Positions 52,537 through 61,070 of a stretch of 64,000 nucleotides of DNA are shown here, in pieces (positions within the stretch are counted from its first letter, which is position 1; each line of letters begins with the position of its first letter). Where the stretch lies: the NCBI GenBank assembly GCA_036394575.1, contig DASWEY010000006.1:55337-119336 (forward strand), written 5' to 3'. Source of the DNA: UKL13-2 sp036394575. Its GTDB lineage: Bacteria; Pseudomonadota; Gammaproteobacteria; Burkholderiales; Usitatibacteraceae. Below the pieces are notes generated by a model. It did not search any database. It was given only the letters and a program-made list of their open reading frames with translations, and was not told the origin of the DNA. The position numbers and the translations under genes were made by a program.

Positions 52537-53234
52537 GCGACGTCTTGATCGGGGCCGTGCATGCGCCGGAACGCGGCGCCTGGCTGGCCTTGCGCCGCGA
52601 TCTGCATCTGGCGCTGCGTACGCGCGGCGAGGTGTTGCAGGTGCTGGTGTTCTTTGTGATCGTCGTCAGCCTGTTTCCACTGGCGATCGGGCCCGAGTCG
52701 GCCCTGCTGAAGCGTATCGCGCCCGGCGTGGTGTGGGTAGCGGCCCTGTTGTCGGTACTGCTGACCTTGCCGCGCCTGTTTGCGCAGGATTTTGCGGACG
52801 GCACCCTGGAGCAATTGGCGACCTCGCCCTATCCGCTGATCGGCATCGCCACCGGTAAAATAGGCGCGCACTGGCTGACCTCGGGCCTGCCCCTGACCCT
52901 GCTGTCCCCCCTGCTGGGACTGCAGTTCGGCCTCGATGGTCGCGAACTTGCGGTGATGGCGGCAGGTCTGATGTTGGGTACGCCGGTGTTGTCGATGCTG
53001 GGGGCGATCGGCGCGGCGCTCACGCTCGGGGTCAGGGGTGGCGCCATGTTGATGGCGCTGCTGGTGCTACCCTTGTACGTACCGGTGCTGATTTTCGGCG
53101 CCGGCGCAGTGGAGGCCTCGGCGGCGGGCATCGATGTCGCCGCCAATTTGTCGCTGCTGGGCGCGGCGCTGCTGCTGGGATTGCTGGCCGCACCGTTTGC
53201 GGCGGCGACAGCGATCCGCATCGCACTGGATTAA
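52533..53234 (+). CDS. ccmB: Heme exporter membrane protein CcmB
   Basis: A 233-residue protein with about six hydrophobic helices. LRRDLHLALRTRGEVLQVLV at the N-terminus and FAQDFADGTLEQL near 85 are family hallmarks. It is the membrane partner of CcmA. ATG overlaps the ccmA stop. Confidence 0.94.
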   Translation: MSDVLIGAVHAPERGAWLALRRDLHLALRTRGEVLQVLVFFVIVVSLFPLAIGPESALLKRIAPGVVWVAALLSVLLTLPRLFAQDFADGTLEQLATSPYPLIGIATGKIGAHWLTSGLPLTLLSPLLGLQFGLDGRELAVMAAGLMLGTPVLSMLGAIGAALTLGVRGGAMLMALLVLPLYVPVLIFGAGAVEASAAGIDVAANLSLLGAALLLGLLAAPFAAATAIRIALD

Positions 53235-53274
53235 GCCGAATCTGAATGAACACAACCATCGTGGACAAAACGTC

Positions 53275-54030
53275 TTGAGCATTTTCCGTTACGCCTCACC
53301 CGCCGCCTTCTATCCGCTCGCCGGCCGCCTGATCCCCTGGTTCGCGGCGATTGCGGCCGTGCTCGGTGCGGTCGGCCTGTATCTGGGCCTGGTGGCGGCG
53401 CCGGTCGATTTCCAGCAGGGCGAGGTTTACCGCATCATTTTCATCCACGTCCCGGCGGCGTGGATGGGCATGTTCATTTACCTGCTGATGGCCATGTACG
53501 GCATCCTCGCCCTGACCTTCAACACGCGGCTGTCGGCGATGATGATGGAAGCGCTGGCGCCCACCGGCGCCATGTTCACCGCGCTGGCGCTGTGGACCGG
53601 CGCCCTGTGGGGCAAGCCGACCTGGGGTACGTACTGGGTGTGGGATGCGCGCATGACCTCGACCCTGATCCTGCTGTTTCTGTACGTGGGCTATCTGGCC
53701 CTGATCCACGCCATCGAGGACAAGAAACGTGCCGACAAGGCCGGCGCCCTGCTGGCGATCGTCGGCTCGGTGAATGTGCCGATCATTTATTTCTCGGTGC
53801 GCTGGTGGAACACCCTGCACCAGGGCTCCTCGGTCAATGCCGGTTCGTCGAAAATGGCCAGCCTGATGTTGCTGGCGATGCTGATCATGACCTTCGCCTG
53901 CTGGGCGTACACGATCGCGGTGGCGCTGGCGCGGGTGCGCGCCATCATCGTCGAGCGCGAGCACAACGCTGCCTGGGTCGGCCATCTGCGCGCCAACGCG
54001 ACGGGTCAAATTGAAGGAAAAGCAGCGTGA
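53275..54030 (+). CDS. ccmC: Heme lyase/exporter CcmC
   Basis: A 251-residue six-helix protein that loads heme onto CcmE. The tryptophan-rich heme-handling motif is seen as WGTYWVWDARMTSTLILL near 120, with flanking conserved His in IFIHVPAAW and NTLHQGSS. No ATG or GTG fits the family's usual length, so TTG 53275 after GTGGAC is used; upstream codons are possible. The stop overlaps ccmD (GTGA). Confidence 0.94.
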   Translation: MSIFRYASPAAFYPLAGRLIPWFAAIAAVLGAVGLYLGLVAAPVDFQQGEVYRIIFIHVPAAWMGMFIYLLMAMYGILALTFNTRLSAMMMEALAPTGAMFTALALWTGALWGKPTWGTYWVWDARMTSTLILLFLYVGYLALIHAIEDKKRADKAGALLAIVGSVNVPIIYFSVRWWNTLHQGSSVNAGSSKMASLMLLAMLIMTFACWAYTIAVALARVRAIIVEREHNAAWVGHLRANATGQIEGKAA

Positions 54031-54221
54031 ATTTTGCCGAATTGTTTTCCCTGCAAGCGCGCGCGCTTTATATCTGGGGCGCATTCGGCGCATTTGCGCT
54101 GGTGCTGATGCTGGAGGTGCTGTTGCTGCGCGCGCGCCTGAAGCGGGCCGCGGATGAATTGCGCAGACAGCCGATGGGCGATAAACAGCCGGCGCCATCA
54201 GACAAGGGAATGAATCCATGA
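54027..54221 (+). CDS. ccmD: Small membrane protein CcmD
   Basis: A 64-residue protein with one helix (YIWGAFGAFALVLMLEVLLL) and a basic tail RARLKRA, typical of CcmD, which helps release holo-CcmE. Start GTG overlaps ccmC; stop overlaps ccmE. Confidence 0.9.
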   Translation: MNFAELFSLQARALYIWGAFGAFALVLMLEVLLLRARLKRAADELRRQPMGDKQPAPSDKGMNP

Positions 54222-54724
54222 AAGCACGACATAAACGTTTTATCTGGATTGCGCTGGGCCTGTTGATTACCGCGACGGCGGTGACCCTGGTGCTGCGCGC
54301 CTTCAACTCGAACCTGGTGTTCTTTTTCACGCCCTCGGACATCGCCGCCAACAAGGTGCCGAAGGAACGCACCTTTCGGCTCGGCGGCATGGTCACCGCC
54401 GGCAGTCTGAAACGCAATGCGGATGGCTTGACCGTGAGTTTCAATGTCACCGATACGGTGAAGACGATTCCGGTCAGCTACACCGGCATCCTTCCCGACC
54501 TGTTCAAAGAGGGCAAGGGCGTGGTCGCCCAGGGCAAGGTCGGCGATGACGGCGTGTTTCGCGCCTCGGAAGTGCTGGCCAAGCACGATGAAAACTATAT
54601 GCCGCCGGAAGCCGCCGAGGCGCTGAAGCGCGCCGGCAAGCCGATCGAAGGCGAAATGTTCGCCGGGCAAAAGCCGGTCGTCACCCAGCCCGCTGCACCG
54701 GCCCCATCCGGCGCCAAACCCTGA
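54218..54724 (+). CDS. ccmE: Heme chaperone CcmE
   Basis: A 168-residue protein anchored by an N-terminal helix (FIWIALGLLITATAVTLVL). The covalent heme-binding His123 lies in LAKHDENYMPPE (H-x3-Y). The OB-fold core includes FRLGGMVTAGS and PVSYTGILPDLF. A flexible Pro/Ala tail closes it. ATG overlaps the ccmD stop. Confidence 0.96.
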   Translation: MKARHKRFIWIALGLLITATAVTLVLRAFNSNLVFFFTPSDIAANKVPKERTFRLGGMVTAGSLKRNADGLTVSFNVTDTVKTIPVSYTGILPDLFKEGKGVVAQGKVGDDGVFRASEVLAKHDENYMPPEAAEALKRAGKPIEGEMFAGQKPVVTQPAAPAPSGAKP

Positions 54725-54740
54725 ACGCGAAGGCATAACC

Positions 54741-56792
54741 ATGATTCCTGAACTCGGCCATTTCTCGCTCATTCTCGCGCTATGTCTCGCGGTCCTGCTG
54801 GGTACGGTGCCCTTGGCGGGGGCTTTCCGTGGCGATGCGCGTCTGATGGCGATGGCGCGTCCACTGGCGCAGGGACAGTTCCTGTTCATTGCCTTTGCCT
54901 TCGCCTGTCTCGTCTATTCCTTTTACGTCAGCGATTTTTCGGTAGTCAATGTCGCCACCAATTCGAACACCCAACTGCCTTACTATTACCGCATCACCGC
55001 GAGCTGGGGATCGCATGAAGGATCGTTGCTGTTGTGGATGCTGATGCTGGGCGGCTGGACCTTTGCCGTGTCGATCCTGAGCCGCAACCTGCCGCAGGAA
55101 GTTATAGCCCGCGTACTGGCGGTGATGGGACTGGTTGCGATCGGCTTCCTCTTGTTTTTGCTCCTTACCTCCAACCCCTTTGAGCGCCTGCTGCCGGCCG
55201 CCGCAGAGGGGCGCGACCTCAACCCGCTGCTGCAGGACCCGGGCATGATCATCCACCCGCCGATGCTATACATGGGCTATGTGGGATTTTCGGTGGCATT
55301 CGCTTTCGCGGTGGCCGCCTTGCTCGGCGGCAAGCTCGATGCAACCTGGGCACGCTGGTCGCGGCCCTGGACCACGGCGGCGTGGATATTTTTGACGGTC
55401 GGCATTTGCCTCGGTTCGGCCTGGGCCTATTACGAACTGGGCTGGGGCGGCTGGTGGTTCTGGGATCCGGTGGAGAACGCGTCTTTCATGCCCTGGCTGG
55501 TGGGTACGGCATTGATCCATTCCCTGGCCGTCACCGAGAAGCGCGGCATTTTCAAGAGCTGGACGGTGCTGCTGGCCATCATCGCGTTCTCGCTGTCCCT
55601 GCTCGGCACCTTTCTGGTTCGTTCGGGCGTGCTGACCAGTGTGCATGCCTTCGCCACCGACCCGCGGCGCGGTGTGTTTGTGCTGGCGTTTCTGGTGATC
55701 GTGATCGGCGCCTCGTTGACGCTGTATGCCTGGCGGGCGCCCAAACTTGGTCTGGCAAAAGTACCCGGCGCGTTTACACTGACTTCGCGCGAATCGCTGC
55801 TGCTGGCCAACAATATCCTGATGGTGGTGGCGATGCTGGCGGTATTGCTGGGTACGCTTTATCCCCTGTTCCTGGATGCGCTGAAGCTGGGCAAGATCTC
55901 CGTCGGCCCGCCGTACTTCGATTCGGTGTTCTATCCGCTGATGGCGCCGGCCCTGTTCCTGATGGCGATTGGTCCGGTGGCGCGCTGGCGCAATGCGACC
56001 CTGCCGGAATTGGTGGTGCGCCTCAAATGGGCGGCGGCCGTGGCGGTGCTTTCCGCTTTGGTATTGCCCCTGGTGTTGGGCAAATGGGCACCGCTGATCG
56101 CGCTGGGCCTGTTGCTGGCGGGCTGGATCATCGCGGCCTCGGTCGCTGGCGTCCTGCATCGTTTCAAGGGCACGCCCGATGTCGGTTGGTGGGGCAAGAT
56201 CAGGGCCAATAGCACCAGCTATTACGGCATGCATCTGGCGCATATCGGCATTGCCGTGTTCGTCATCGGTGTGACCATGGTGAAAGGTTTCGAGACCGAA
56301 CGCGATGTGCGTATGGCACCCGGCGAAGTGGTCAAGCAGGATGGTTACGAGTTCAAGTTTGTGTCCATCGGCGAGGCGCCGGGACCGAATTACCGCGCCA
56401 TTGTGGGACGCTTCGAGGTCAGCAAGAACGGCAAGGTCATCGAAGTGCTGGGACCGGAGAAACGTATCTATGCGGCCTCCGGCCAGACCATGACCGAGGC
56501 CGCCATCAGTGCCGGCTTCACCGGCGATTTGTACGTCTCGCTGGGCGAGCCGGTGGAAAACGCCACGGACGGCGCCTGGGGCGTGCGCATTTATGTGAAG
56601 CCCTTTATCGACTGGATCTGGTTCGGCTGTATTTTCATGGCCCTGGGCGGCGTGCTGGCCCTGGCCGATAAACGCTATCGGCCGAAGTTGAAGCGCAGCT
56701 CCGCATTGCAGGCGCCGATGCAGCCAGCAACGCCGCCAACAGCGCAACCGGCGGAAGGCCGCGCCGCGCCGCAGCCGCAGGCCGGAGATTGA
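54741..56792 (+). CDS. ccmF: Heme lyase subunit CcmF
   Basis: A 683-residue protein with many helices. The WWD heme motif GWGGWWFWDPVENASFMPWL lies near 232-252, and conserved His sites appear in ITASWGSHEGSLLLW and MIIHPPMLYMGYVG. It ligates heme to apocytochromes with CcmH and CcmI. The start lies 16 bases after ccmE. The C-terminus has an Ala/Pro/Gln-rich tail. Confidence 0.96.
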   Translation: MIPELGHFSLILALCLAVLLGTVPLAGAFRGDARLMAMARPLAQGQFLFIAFAFACLVYSFYVSDFSVVNVATNSNTQLPYYYRITASWGSHEGSLLLWMLMLGGWTFAVSILSRNLPQEVIARVLAVMGLVAIGFLLFLLLTSNPFERLLPAAAEGRDLNPLLQDPGMIIHPPMLYMGYVGFSVAFAFAVAALLGGKLDATWARWSRPWTTAAWIFLTVGICLGSAWAYYELGWGGWWFWDPVENASFMPWLVGTALIHSLAVTEKRGIFKSWTVLLAIIAFSLSLLGTFLVRSGVLTSVHAFATDPRRGVFVLAFLVIVIGASLTLYAWRAPKLGLAKVPGAFTLTSRESLLLANNILMVVAMLAVLLGTLYPLFLDALKLGKISVGPPYFDSVFYPLMAPALFLMAIGPVARWRNATLPELVVRLKWAAAVAVLSALVLPLVLGKWAPLIALGLLLAGWIIAASVAGVLHRFKGTPDVGWWGKIRANSTSYYGMHLAHIGIAVFVIGVTMVKGFETERDVRMAPGEVVKQDGYEFKFVSIGEAPGPNYRAIVGRFEVSKNGKVIEVLGPEKRIYAASGQTMTEAAISAGFTGDLYVSLGEPVENATDGAWGVRIYVKPFIDWIWFGCIFMALGGVLALADKRYRPKLKRSSALQAPMQPATPPTAQPAEGRAAPQPQAGD

Positions 56793-56794
56793 GC

Positions 56795-57346
56795 GTGGCC
56801 AATCTCAATCTTGCCAAAGCCTGGCGCTATTTTTTGCCGCTGGCGATTTTTTTCGGCCTGATTTTTTTTCTGTGGCGCGGCCTGAGCCTCGACCCGCACG
56901 TCATTCCCTCGGCGCTGATCAACAGGCCCGCGCCGGATTTTTCCTTGCCGCAATTGCAGGCGCCGGACAGGAAATTGTCCGCCGCGGACATGAAGGGGCA
57001 GGTGTGGCTGCTCAATGTCTGGGGTTCCTGGTGCGTGTCCTGCCGCTATGAGCATCCGGTGTTGAATGCGCTGGCCAAGCAGCAACTGGTGCCGATCATC
57101 GGGCTCAACTGGAAGGACCGGCCCGAGGATGCGCGCGCCTGGCTGGAGAAATTCGGCAATCCCTACCAATTGTCGGTCAGCGATGCCGACGGCCGCGTGG
57201 CGATCAATTATGGCGTCTATGGCGCGCCGGAAACCTATGTTATCGACAAGGCCGGCATGATTCGCTACAAGTACACCGGCCCGATCTCGCCGGACGATCT
57301 GCGCGAGGTGATCGTTCCCCTGATCCGCGATTTGAAAAAGGCCTGA
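56795..57346 (+). CDS. ccmG: Thiol:disulfide oxidoreductase CcmG (DsbE)
   Basis: A 183-residue thioredoxin-fold protein anchored by one N-terminal helix (FLPLAIFFGLIFFLW). Active site WGSWCVSCRYEHP near residue 76, with the family GLNWKDRPEDA insert and GVYGAPETYVID cis-Pro loop. It keeps apocytochrome heme-binding cysteines reduced. GTG 56795 is preferred because GGAG lies seven bases upstream; a TTG at 56789 overlaps the ccmF stop. Confidence 0.94.
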   Translation: MANLNLAKAWRYFLPLAIFFGLIFFLWRGLSLDPHVIPSALINRPAPDFSLPQLQAPDRKLSAADMKGQVWLLNVWGSWCVSCRYEHPVLNALAKQQLVPIIGLNWKDRPEDARAWLEKFGNPYQLSVSDADGRVAINYGVYGAPETYVIDKAGMIRYKYTGPISPDDLREVIVPLIRDLKKA

Positions 57347-57352
57347 GCGCGC

Positions 57353-58393
57353 GTGAACTCTTCATTCGGTCCCGAGGGAAAAAATAGCAAGAACGCCATT
57401 TGGCGCGCATTTCCGGGCAAAAATGCCTCGAAACCCGCGCCAATGCTAGTGTTTTCCATTCCGCTTTTGTTGCCAACGCTGGCCTGGTTATCGGCGCTGT
57501 TGCTGGTTTTTTCGCTGCAGGCAAACGCACAAACCGCAACCCCGCCTATGCCCCCTGCGCCGCCCGAACTGGAAGCGCGCCTGAAAAAACTCGAGACCGA
57601 ACTGCGCTGCCTGGTGTGCCAGAACCAGACCCTGGCGGAATCGCCCGCCGGACTGGCCGGCGATCTGCGCCGCGAAATTCGCCTGCTGGCGGATGCCGGG
57701 AAATCGAACGAGGAAATCAAGCAACACCTGCGGGAGCGCTATGGCGACTTCGTGCTGTACCGCCCGCCGGTGGACAGCAAGACCTGGCTGCTCTGGTTCG
57801 GCCCCTTTGGGTTGCTGTTCGGCGGCGGCGGATTGCTGTGGTGGATTTCGCGCCAGCGCCAGGCGCTGGCCGCATCGACGCCGACGGTGCGGCTGTCGGC
57901 GCAGGACGCGGCGCGCGCCCGGGCATTGCTGGGCGAAGATGAAAATATTGCCGCCGGAAAAATCCTGCGTTCCGACGACGATATCCGTCGCTTGCTGAAA
58001 ACGGCGCGCACCATTGCCGTGGTCGGACTCTCCGGCAATGAATCGAAACCCAGCTTCGGCGTCGCCCGGTATCTGCAGGCGCAGGGCTACCGCATCATCC
58101 CGGTGAACCCGGCGAGCGCCTGGGGCGACAAGCAGATCCTCGGCGAGAAGTGCTATGCCTCGCTGCGCGATATCCCGCAGGACATCGTGGGGAAAATCGA
58201 TATCGTCGACTGCTTCCGCAAGTCCGGGGATATTCCGCCGATTGCCGAGGATGCGATCGCGGTCGGCGCAAAGTGTTTGTGGATGCAGCTCGATATCGTC
58301 AACGATGCGGCCGCGGCGCGCGCGATGGCGGCGGGACTGGACGTGGTGATGAACCGCTGCACCCTGGTCGAGCACCGGCGCCTGCTCAGCTGA
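57353..58393 (+). CDS. ccmH: CcmH fused to a C-terminal CoA-binding (YccU-like) domain
   Basis: A 346-residue frame. Residues 31-60 are a signal/helix (LLLPTLAWLSALLLVFSLQANA, cleavage ANA|Q); 65-130 are the CcmH domain with the redox pair LRCLVCQNQTLAES; a helix WLLWFGPFGLLFGG follows near 143. Then come about 140 residues of a CoA-binding Rossmann domain (RTIAVVGLSGNESKPSFG near 222, YRIIPVNPA, AKCLWMQLDIVND). Usual CcmH ends after the second helix, so this is a fusion with a predicted cytoplasmic tail. GTG 57353 sits six bases after ccmG, but residues 12-31 are translated repeat I copy F; ATG 57443 inside the repeat is the alternative start. Confidence 0.9.
   Translation: MNSSFGPEGKNSKNAIWRAFPGKNASKPAPMLVFSIPLLLPTLAWLSALLLVFSLQANAQTATPPMPPAPPELEARLKKLETELRCLVCQNQTLAESPAGLAGDLRREIRLLADAGKSNEEIKQHLRERYGDFVLYRPPVDSKTWLLWFGPFGLLFGGGGLLWWISRQRQALAASTPTVRLSAQDAARARALLGEDENIAAGKILRSDDDIRRLLKTARTIAVVGLSGNESKPSFGVARYLQAQGYRIIPVNPASAWGDKQILGEKCYASLRDIPQDIVGKIDIVDCFRKSGDIPPIAEDAIAVGAKCLWMQLDIVNDAAAARAMAAGLDVVMNRCTLVEHRRLLS
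57386..57452 (+). repeat. Dispersed palindromic repeat family I, copy F
   Basis: AGAACGCCATTTGGCGCGCA at the left, CCGGGCAAAAATGCCTCG in the centre and CCGCGCCAATGCTAGTG at the right. It lies wholly inside the 5' end of the ccmH frame and contains the alternative ATG start at 57443. Confidence 0.8.
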
Positions 58394-58456
58394 AGTTTGG
58401 GCCGCGGGTGCGCCGAAGACTACAATCGGCAACATCAATACCGAGGAGAAATTCAC

Positions 58457-58876
58457 ATGGCGACTTATCTGCTCTGGGCGATTGCCGGATTCGTGCTCAT
58501 CATCGTCGAACTGATGAGCGGCACGTTCTATCTGCTGGTGCTGGGTATCGCTGCGCTGGTGGGCGCCTTGGCGGCCTATTTCGATGCGGCGCTATGGGTA
58601 CAGGTAATCATCGCCTCCGTCGTCGCGTTGGCCGGTATTTTTGCGGTGCGTCGCTGGTGGGGCGCACGCCCAAAGGCCGGCCACTCGAGCAACAGCCTCG
58701 ATATCGGCCAGACCGTGGTGCTCGAATCCTGGGTCAATCAGGCGGCCGGCATGGCGCGCGTCCGCTACCGCGGCAGCACCTGGGATGCAAAGGTGGATTC
58801 CGGCGCCGCGATCGACGATGTGTTGATCATCAAATCGCAGGAAAACGGCGTGCTGCAGGTATCGGCGAAACACTGA
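58457..58876 (+). CDS. NfeD family membrane protein
   Basis: A 139-residue short NfeD protein: two to three hydrophobic helices (LLWAIAGFVLIIVELM, FYLLVLGIAALVGALAAY, VIIASVVALAGIFAV) and a C-terminal OB-fold-like domain (GQTVVLESWVNQAAGMARV). Such proteins act with SPFH partners in membrane microdomains or quality control; the partner gene follows. GAGGAGAA precedes ATG 58457. Confidence 0.88.
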   Translation: MATYLLWAIAGFVLIIVELMSGTFYLLVLGIAALVGALAAYFDAALWVQVIIASVVALAGIFAVRRWWGARPKAGHSSNSLDIGQTVVLESWVNQAAGMARVRYRGSTWDAKVDSGAAIDDVLIIKSQENGVLQVSAKH

Positions 58877-58930
58877 GCGGGCTTGAACCCGCCGGCATCG
58901 GTCGATGTGAACCAAAACAAGGAGAACACC

Positions 58931-59926
58931 ATGTTTGCCAAGCTTATCGGCGTCATTGTCGCCACCGTCATCATCGCCTTCATACCGGGCGCCAGCGGCT
59001 TTGCCATTCCGTTCTTTTTCCTGGGCACCGTCATCGTCTTCGTGATCGAGGGTGTGCGCCTGGTGCCGCAGCAGAACGCCTGGGTGGTCGAGCGCATGGG
59101 CAAGTTTCATCGCGTGCTGGAACCCGGGCTGAACGTGATCGTGCCGTTTTTCGATCGTGTCGCCTATCGCCATATGCTCAAGGAAATTCCGCTGGATATC
59201 CCCGAGCAGGTATGCATCACCCGCGACAATACGCAGCTCGCGGTGGACGGCATCATCTACTACCAGATCATCGATCCCAAGCTCGCCAGCTATGGCTCCA
59301 GCGATTATGTGCTGGCCATCAGCCAGCTCGCGCAGACGACACTTCGTAGTGAAATCGGCAAGATGGAGCTGGACAAGACCTTCGAATCCCGCGATGACGT
59401 CAACCGCAAAGTGGTCAGCGTGCTCGACGAGGCCGGCCGCACCTGGGGAGTGAAAGTACTGCGTTACGAGATCAAGAACCTGACGCCGCCGGAGGCGATC
59501 CTGCGCTCGATGCAGGCGCAGATCACCGCTGAGCGCGAGAAGCGCGCGCTGATCGCCAAGTCCGAGGGCCAGAAGCAACAGGAGATCAACCTGGCCGAGG
59601 GCCTCAAGCAGGCCGACATCCTGAAGTCGGAGGGCGGGAAGACGGCGGCGATCAACAAGGCGCAGGGCGAGGCGTTGGCCCTGACCACGGTCGCCGAAGC
59701 CACCGCCAGCGCGGTGCGTCAGGTGGCGGCAGCCTTGAGCGCCGAGGGCGGCCAGCAGGCGGCCAATCTGAAAGTGGCCGAGAAGTACATCGAACAATTC
59801 GGCCATCTGGCCAAGGCGGGCAACACGCTGATCATTCCCGCCACCCTGTCCGACGTAGCCGGCATGATCTCGGCCGCCATGACCGTGCTCGACAAGACCC
59901 GTCAAGGCGGCACCTCGGCGAAATAG
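58931..59926 (+). CDS. SPFH/band 7 protein (QmcA/stomatin-like)
   Basis: A 331-residue protein with an N-terminal hydrophobic anchor, the band 7 domain (VRLVPQQNAWVVERMGKF near 42, GLNVIVPFFDRVAY, FESRDDVN) and a charged helical region (TAEREKRALIAKSEGQKQQE). These proteins form oligomeric membrane scaffolds. AGGAGAACACC leads ATG 58931. It pairs with the NfeD gene 54 bases upstream. Confidence 0.92.
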   Translation: MFAKLIGVIVATVIIAFIPGASGFAIPFFFLGTVIVFVIEGVRLVPQQNAWVVERMGKFHRVLEPGLNVIVPFFDRVAYRHMLKEIPLDIPEQVCITRDNTQLAVDGIIYYQIIDPKLASYGSSDYVLAISQLAQTTLRSEIGKMELDKTFESRDDVNRKVVSVLDEAGRTWGVKVLRYEIKNLTPPEAILRSMQAQITAEREKRALIAKSEGQKQQEINLAEGLKQADILKSEGGKTAAINKAQGEALALTTVAEATASAVRQVAAALSAEGGQQAANLKVAEKYIEQFGHLAKAGNTLIIPATLSDVAGMISAAMTVLDKTRQGGTSAK

Positions 59927-59951
59927 TGGCGCGAGTCGCGCGGGTTAGCGG

Positions 59952-61058
59952 CTAGGCCGGGTAGATCGCGCCCAGCCGCGCAGCGTGGCGGGCGCCGGTG
60001 GTGGCGCGCAGATCCACCGGCTGGCGGGTGATGGCCTGCTTCGCCAGCCAGGCGAAGGCCAGTGCTTCGACTTGTTGGGCGGGTACCCCATGGATATCGG
60101 TTTTTTCCACCGGCCCGTTCGTAAATTTCGCCGCCAGTTGCCGCATCAGCGCGCTGTTATACGCGCCGCCGCCGCAGACCAGCAAACGCTTTGCAGCCGG
60201 CGCATGGCGCACGAGGTGCTCGCCGATGGCGCTTGCGGTCAATGCCAGCAAGGTGGCCTGCACATCGACGGGGGCTTCATCGCCGTTCAGATGCCGCGCC
60301 AGCCAGTCCGGGTTGAACAAGTCGCGGCCGGTGCTCTTGGGCGAGGGGAGATGAAAATATTTCTCGCCCTGAAGACGCTCCAGCAGCGGCCGTAGCACTT
60401 GGCCTTGGGCCGCCCAGGCGCCGTCTTCATCATGGGTTTTTTGGTGGTGCTGCGCGATCCATGCGTCCATCAGGCAATTGCCCGGCCCGCAGTCGAAGCC
60501 CCAGGCTGGACGCGCCGGTTCAAGCATGGTCAGATTGGCAATGCCGCCGATATTGACGACTACCCGCGTTTCATGGGCCGAGCGGAATATGCCGTCGTGA
60601 AAAGCCGGCACCAGGGGGGCGCCCTGGCCGCCGGCGGCGATATCGCGGCTGCGGAAATCCGCCACCACATCGATGCCGCACTGTTCGGCCAGCCGCGCCG
60701 GGTTATTGAGCTGAACGGTGAAACCGAGATCGGGGCGATGCCGGATGGTCTGGCCATGGCAGCCGATGGCGATGACATCGCCGGCATCTTTGCCCGTGCT
60801 GCTGAGCAGGCCAGCGACCACTTGGGCATAAGTATCTGCGAGCTGGTTGGCCGCCAGCTGGCTGCGTTCAATTTCCTTGTCGCCCGGGGTATTGAGGGCA
60901 AGCAGTTCGCGGCGCAACGCGGCGCTGAACGGTGCGCTGTTGAACCCCAGGATATGCGGTGTCGCAGCGGAAAAATCGGCCAGGATGGCATCGGCACCGT
61001 CCAGCGAAGTGCCGGACATGATGCCGATATAAAGTGCGTCCCTGTCCAATAGCTGCAA
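59952..61058 (-). CDS. anmK: Anhydro-N-acetylmuramic acid kinase
   Basis: A 368-residue sugar kinase that opens and phosphorylates 1,6-anhydro-MurNAc during cell-wall recycling. Seen: GIMSGTSLDGADA near 12, GCHGQTIRHRP, FDCGPGNCLMDAW and LVCGGGAYNSALM. The first codon used is TTG at 61058, 12 bases after the M23 peptidase stop; there is no better in-frame ATG before the GIMSG loop. The peptidase-anmK order is common in proteobacteria. Confidence 0.94.
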   Translation of the reverse strand: MQLLDRDALYIGIMSGTSLDGADAILADFSAATPHILGFNSAPFSAALRRELLALNTPGDKEIERSQLAANQLADTYAQVVAGLLSSTGKDAGDVIAIGCHGQTIRHRPDLGFTVQLNNPARLAEQCGIDVVADFRSRDIAAGGQGAPLVPAFHDGIFRSAHETRVVVNIGGIANLTMLEPARPAWGFDCGPGNCLMDAWIAQHHQKTHDEDGAWAAQGQVLRPLLERLQGEKYFHLPSPKSTGRDLFNPDWLARHLNGDEAPVDVQATLLALTASAIGEHLVRHAPAAKRLLVCGGGAYNSALMRQLAAKFTNGPVEKTDIHGVPAQQVEALAFAWLAKQAITRQPVDLRATTGARHAARLGAIYPA

Positions 61059-61070
61059 GCCGGCTGCGTG

